Assembly: GCA_038207745.1 (NCBI GenBank) | Contig: JBBQZL010000116.1 | Span: 1-8,690 of the forward strand | DNA: 8,690 bases | Direction of reading: 5' to 3' | From: JBBQZL01 sp038207745 | Lineage (GTDB): Bacteria > Actinomycetota > Thermoleophilia > Solirubrobacterales > 70-9 | Shown: in pieces, positions 6,575-8,690 of the stretch | How positions within the stretch are numbered: the stretch's first letter is position 1 | Layout of the letters: each line of letters starts with the position of its first letter | The notes under the pieces: generated by a model | What the model saw: only the letters and a program-made list of their open reading frames with translations | Told to the model about the DNA's origin: nothing | Database searches by the model: none | Program-made: the position numbers and the translations under genes

Positions 6575-7425
6575 GGCGAGATCATCGTGCCGATGCCGGC
6601 CTTGGTGAAGAGCTCCAGCAGCAGCGAGTGAGGCTTGCGGCCGTCGATGATGTGCGCGTATTGGCTCCCACCCTGGATTGCATCGACGCAGGCGGTGAGC
6701 TTCGGCCGCATGCCACCGCTGACACCCGCGAGCCGATCCTGCACTTCGGCGACCGTCGCGTTTGAGATCAGCGACTTGACGTCATCGGGATCGTCGAGCC
6801 AGCCGATCACGTCGGTCAGAAAGACCGCCTTGTAAGCACGCAGCGCCGCGGCGACCTTGCCGGCCGCCTCATCGGCGTTGACGTTGTAATAGTTGCCATC
6901 CCGATCCGAGGCCGATGAGGCGATCACCGGGATGTAGTCCATCGCGATGTGGTTGAGAACGTCGACGTCGACGCGATCCACCGTTCCGACATAGCCGACC
7001 TTCTCGGCGTTCTCGACCGGAGAGACCTCGAAGAGACGACCGTCCTCTCCCGAGAGTCCGACCGCGGGCTGACCGTGGCTGTTGATCAGCCTGACTATCT
7101 CTGTATTCAGCTTGCCCAGCAGGACCATCTGGGCGATCTCGACGGTCTCGGGATCGGAGACGCGCAGCCCGTCCTCGAACCGCACCTCCATGCCGAGCCG
7201 CTCCATGAAGTGGGTGATCTCCGGACCTCCCCCGTGGACGATCACCGGGTTGAGCCCGACGTACTTGAGCAGCACCACATCGGTTGCAAACGCGTCCCGA
7301 AGCGCGGGGTCGCGCATCGCGGCGCCGCCGTATTTGATCACCAGGGTCCGCCCGTGGAACTCGCGGATGTACGGAAGCGCCTCGAGCAATGTCTCGACAT
7401 TTGTCTGGGCCTGTTCGGGCGTCAT
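6571..7425 (-). CDS. argB: Acetylglutamate kinase
   Basis: A 284-residue amino acid kinase that phosphorylates N-acetylglutamate with ATP, the usual control point of the pathway. Key parts are LVIKYGGAAM (28-37, Lys31), VIVHGGGPEI (61-70), VGLSGEDG (122-129), NVNADEAAGK (181-190, with Asn183 and Asp185), FLTDVIGWLDD (202-212) and GGMRPK (237-242, Lys242). The N-terminal helix before LVIKYGG, together with the C-terminal LLELFTKAGIGTMI, matches hexameric arginine-sensitive kinases, so feedback inhibition by arginine is likely (inference). I chose the ATG at 7425 because AGAAGGGG lies 7 nt upstream and the protein then has the usual length. The frame is open for 38 more codons upstream, but that extension overlaps argJ and has no family similarity. 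The gene begins 34 bp after argJ and its end overlaps argD. Confidence 0.96.
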   Translation of the reverse strand: MTPEQAQTNVETLLEALPYIREFHGRTLVIKYGGAAMRDPALRDAFATDVVLLKYVGLNPVIVHGGGPEITHFMERLGMEVRFEDGLRVSDPETVEIAQMVLLGKLNTEIVRLINSHGQPAVGLSGEDGRLFEVSPVENAEKVGYVGTVDRVDVDVLNHIAMDYIPVIASSASDRDGNYYNVNADEAAGKVAAALRAYKAVFLTDVIGWLDDPDDVKSLISNATVAEVQDRLAGVSGGMRPKLTACVDAIQGGSQYAHIIDGRKPHSLLLELFTKAGIGTMISP

Positions 7426-7432
7426 CTGCCAT

Positions 7433-7440
7433 CCCCTTCT
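7433..7440 (-). promoter_or_regulatory. Ribosome binding site of argB
   Basis: AGAAGGGG on the minus strand is 7 nt before the ATG at 7425. It decides the argB start against the longer open frame that runs into argJ. Confidence 0.7.
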
Positions 7441-7459
7441 GTCGGCGGGCCAGCGCCAA

Positions 7460-8629
7460 TCATGTCGTGTACTCAGCGTTGAGGCTGACGTACTCGTGTC
7501 CGAGGTCGCTAAAGAAAACACGTGCGGATGCGTCGCCACGGCCGAGCGCGACGCTCAGCTCGGCCTCGCGCTGAACGCCGGCCAGATCCTCGGCCTCGAT
7601 CCGGTCCGGACCGAGCTCGGGCAGGTTCTCGCCCGCCAGGGCCATGCCGGCAGCCTGCGCGATCCGGCCCCAGTTGGGATCACGGCCGAGCAGCGCCGTC
7701 TTGACCAGCGGCGAGTTGGCGATCGCACGGGCAACCCGCTCGGCCTCATCTGGATCACCGGCCTCGGTGACCTCGATCCGCCCGGACCGGTGGGCACCTT
7801 CACCGTCGGCGACGATCTCGAGTGCAAGCTGGAGAAGTACGGCCTCGAGCAGGCTTCCCGGCAGAGTCTTGCCGGAGCCACCGCCGGCCTGGAAGAGCAC
7901 AGTGTCATTCGTGCTCATCTGCCCATCGACGGTGATCCGCTCGAAAGAAGCACCGACTGCCGTGCGAACGTGAGGATCGGGATCCGTGACCACGGCGTCG
8001 GTCTGGACGAAGCAGAGCATCGTCGCGAAGCCGGGCTCGATCATTCCGGCGCCCTTGGCCTGCGCCGAGAGCGTGACGCCATCCATGGTCACGCAGCAGC
8101 GCTTCGGCCAGATGTCCGTGGTGCAGATCGAATCCGAGAAAGCCGCCCCGCCATCTGCCCGGACCGCTGACGCGACCGACCCGATCCCCAGGGACACTGC
8201 CTCCATGTCGAGCGGGATGCCGATCGTGCCGGTCTCTGCGATCGCGACGAGCTCGGGCTCCAATCCAAGCGCAACCGCCGCCCCGTCGCGCATCGCGACA
8301 GCGTCGCCGTACCCCTGTTCACCCGTGGCTGCGTTTGCGTTGCCGGAGTTGACCACAGCCGCGCGGATTCTCGAGCCGTCGCAGAGGTCCCGGCAGACGC
8401 GGACCGGTGCGGCCGCGGCCGCGTTGCGGGTCAGGAGCAGGGATGATCGCGTCTCCGGAGAGTCGGAGACGACAACGCCGAAATCCGTCCCCCCGTTCTT
8501 CTTGAGCCCGCAGGCGACGCCGGCGGCCCGGAAGCCCGGTGCGAGCCCGGTCGGGGCCAGCTCCACGACACCCTCCGGGGGATCAACCCATCGGGACCGG
8601 AAGAAGGTCTCGTCCTCGGCCGGCCTCAT
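7460..8629 (-). CDS. argJ: Glutamate N-acetyltransferase / amino-acid acetyltransferase (ornithine acetyltransferase)
   Basis: A 389-residue ArgJ. It transfers the acetyl group of N-acetylornithine to glutamate, releasing ornithine and regenerating N-acetylglutamate; some members also use acetyl-CoA. Family marks are FRAAGVACGLKKNG (33-46), VVNSGNANAATGEQG (92-106), the oxyanion region AETGTIGIPL (131-140), TTDIWPK (170-176), KGAGMIEPGFATMLCF (192-207) and the C-terminal end EYVSLNAEYTT. ArgJ precursors cut themselves just before a Thr that becomes the nucleophile; here the site is Ala202-Thr203 in GFATML, giving alpha and beta chains. The common form of this segment is MIAPNMATML, so EPGF is a mild variation. 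The ATG at 8629 overlaps the argC stop as ATGA. Whether the enzyme is mono- or bifunctional cannot be read from sequence; no argA-type gene is visible here. Confidence 0.96.
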   Translation of the reverse strand: MRPAEDETFFRSRWVDPPEGVVELAPTGLAPGFRAAGVACGLKKNGGTDFGVVVSDSPETRSSLLLTRNAAAAAPVRVCRDLCDGSRIRAAVVNSGNANAATGEQGYGDAVAMRDGAAVALGLEPELVAIAETGTIGIPLDMEAVSLGIGSVASAVRADGGAAFSDSICTTDIWPKRCCVTMDGVTLSAQAKGAGMIEPGFATMLCFVQTDAVVTDPDPHVRTAVGASFERITVDGQMSTNDTVLFQAGGGSGKTLPGSLLEAVLLQLALEIVADGEGAHRSGRIEVTEAGDPDEAERVARAIANSPLVKTALLGRDPNWGRIAQAAGMALAGENLPELGPDRIEAEDLAGVQREAELSVALGRGDASARVFFSDLGHEYVSLNAEYTT

Positions 8630-8690
8630 CCGATGCCCACGGTCTCGCGGATTCCCAGCATCAGGTTGAGGCTCTGGACGGCCTGGCTCG
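8626..8690 (-). CDS. argC: N-acetyl-gamma-glutamyl-phosphate reductase, C-terminal 20 residues, cut by window edge
   Basis: The last 20 codons read SQAVQSLNLMLGIRETVGIG and stop at 8628-8626. QxxQxxNLMxGxxETxGL is the conserved C-terminus of ArgC, which reduces N-acetylglutamyl phosphate with NADPH to the semialdehyde. The stop overlaps the argJ start as ATGA, in the standard argC-argJ order. The catalytic part lies beyond the right edge, so intactness cannot be judged. Confidence 0.85.
   Translation of the reverse strand, partial: SQAVQSLNLMLGIRETVGIG

Noticed and set aside
5675..6631. Plus-strand 318-codon frame opposite argD
   Set aside because: It is antisense to an intact, motif-complete argD, rich in Arg/Asp/Gly, and has no recognisable domain.
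7426..7539. 38-residue N-terminal extension of ArgB
   Set aside because: It overlaps the conserved end of argJ, lacks family similarity, and the ATG at 7425 has a strong ribosome site and gives the usual length.
7082..8170. Plus-strand 362-codon frame opposite argJ and argB
   Set aside because: It is antisense to two conserved genes and has no motif; it is a typical long shadow frame in high-GC DNA.

Overview
The window looks like the chromosome of a high-GC actinobacterium. GC is roughly 65% or more in the coding parts I counted by eye. The protein style (Ala/Gly/Asp-rich, GTG starts, GTGA/ATGA overlaps, an exported Trp-repeat protein) would fit the Thermoleophilia/Solirubrobacterales, but that placement is inference only. 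Every supported gene is on the minus strand, so transcription runs from the right edge (8690) towards the left edge (1).

Right half (5402-8690): an arginine biosynthesis operon in the order argC (last 20 codons only) - argJ - argB - argD. argC/argJ overlap as ATGA and argB/argD as GTGA; argJ and argB are 34 bp apart. ArgJ recycles the acetyl group from N-acetylornithine to glutamate, ArgB phosphorylates N-acetylglutamate, ArgC reduces the acyl phosphate and ArgD transaminates the semialdehyde. Together they form the cyclic route to ornithine. argF, argR, argG and argH, which often follow argD in actinobacteria, are absent here.

Middle (4680-5401): a gene-poor junction with locally lower GC (about 59% by hand count). 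It holds a perfect 20-nt palindrome and what I read as a decayed class I SAM-dependent methyltransferase gene. That relic has one extra T in a T-run, an apparent internal deletion and no C-terminal half. Its stop codon overlaps the start of the next gene.

Left half (1-4683): genes that look like part of an extracellular glycan locus. They are a large membrane-anchored or secreted protein (N-terminal transmembrane segment, Ser/Thr-rich linker, right-handed beta-helix, then eight Trp-anchored repeats of about 50 residues that resemble a beta-propeller), an NAD-dependent sugar epimerase/dehydratase (extended SDR), a sugar-phosphate nucleotidyltransferase, and the N-terminal part of a WcaI/WbuB-like family 4 glycosyltransferase that runs off the window. 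The epimerase and nucleotidyltransferase are translationally coupled (TGATG) and would make an activated sugar for the glycosyltransferase. The beta-helix protein may bind or modify the finished polysaccharide outside the cell, but this is a guess from context.

The most unusual items are the beta-helix/Trp-repeat fusion protein, with its strict 30-residue Trp-Trp spacing, and the methyltransferase relic at the arginine/glycan junction. I saw no RNA genes, CRISPR arrays, insertion sequences or defence systems.
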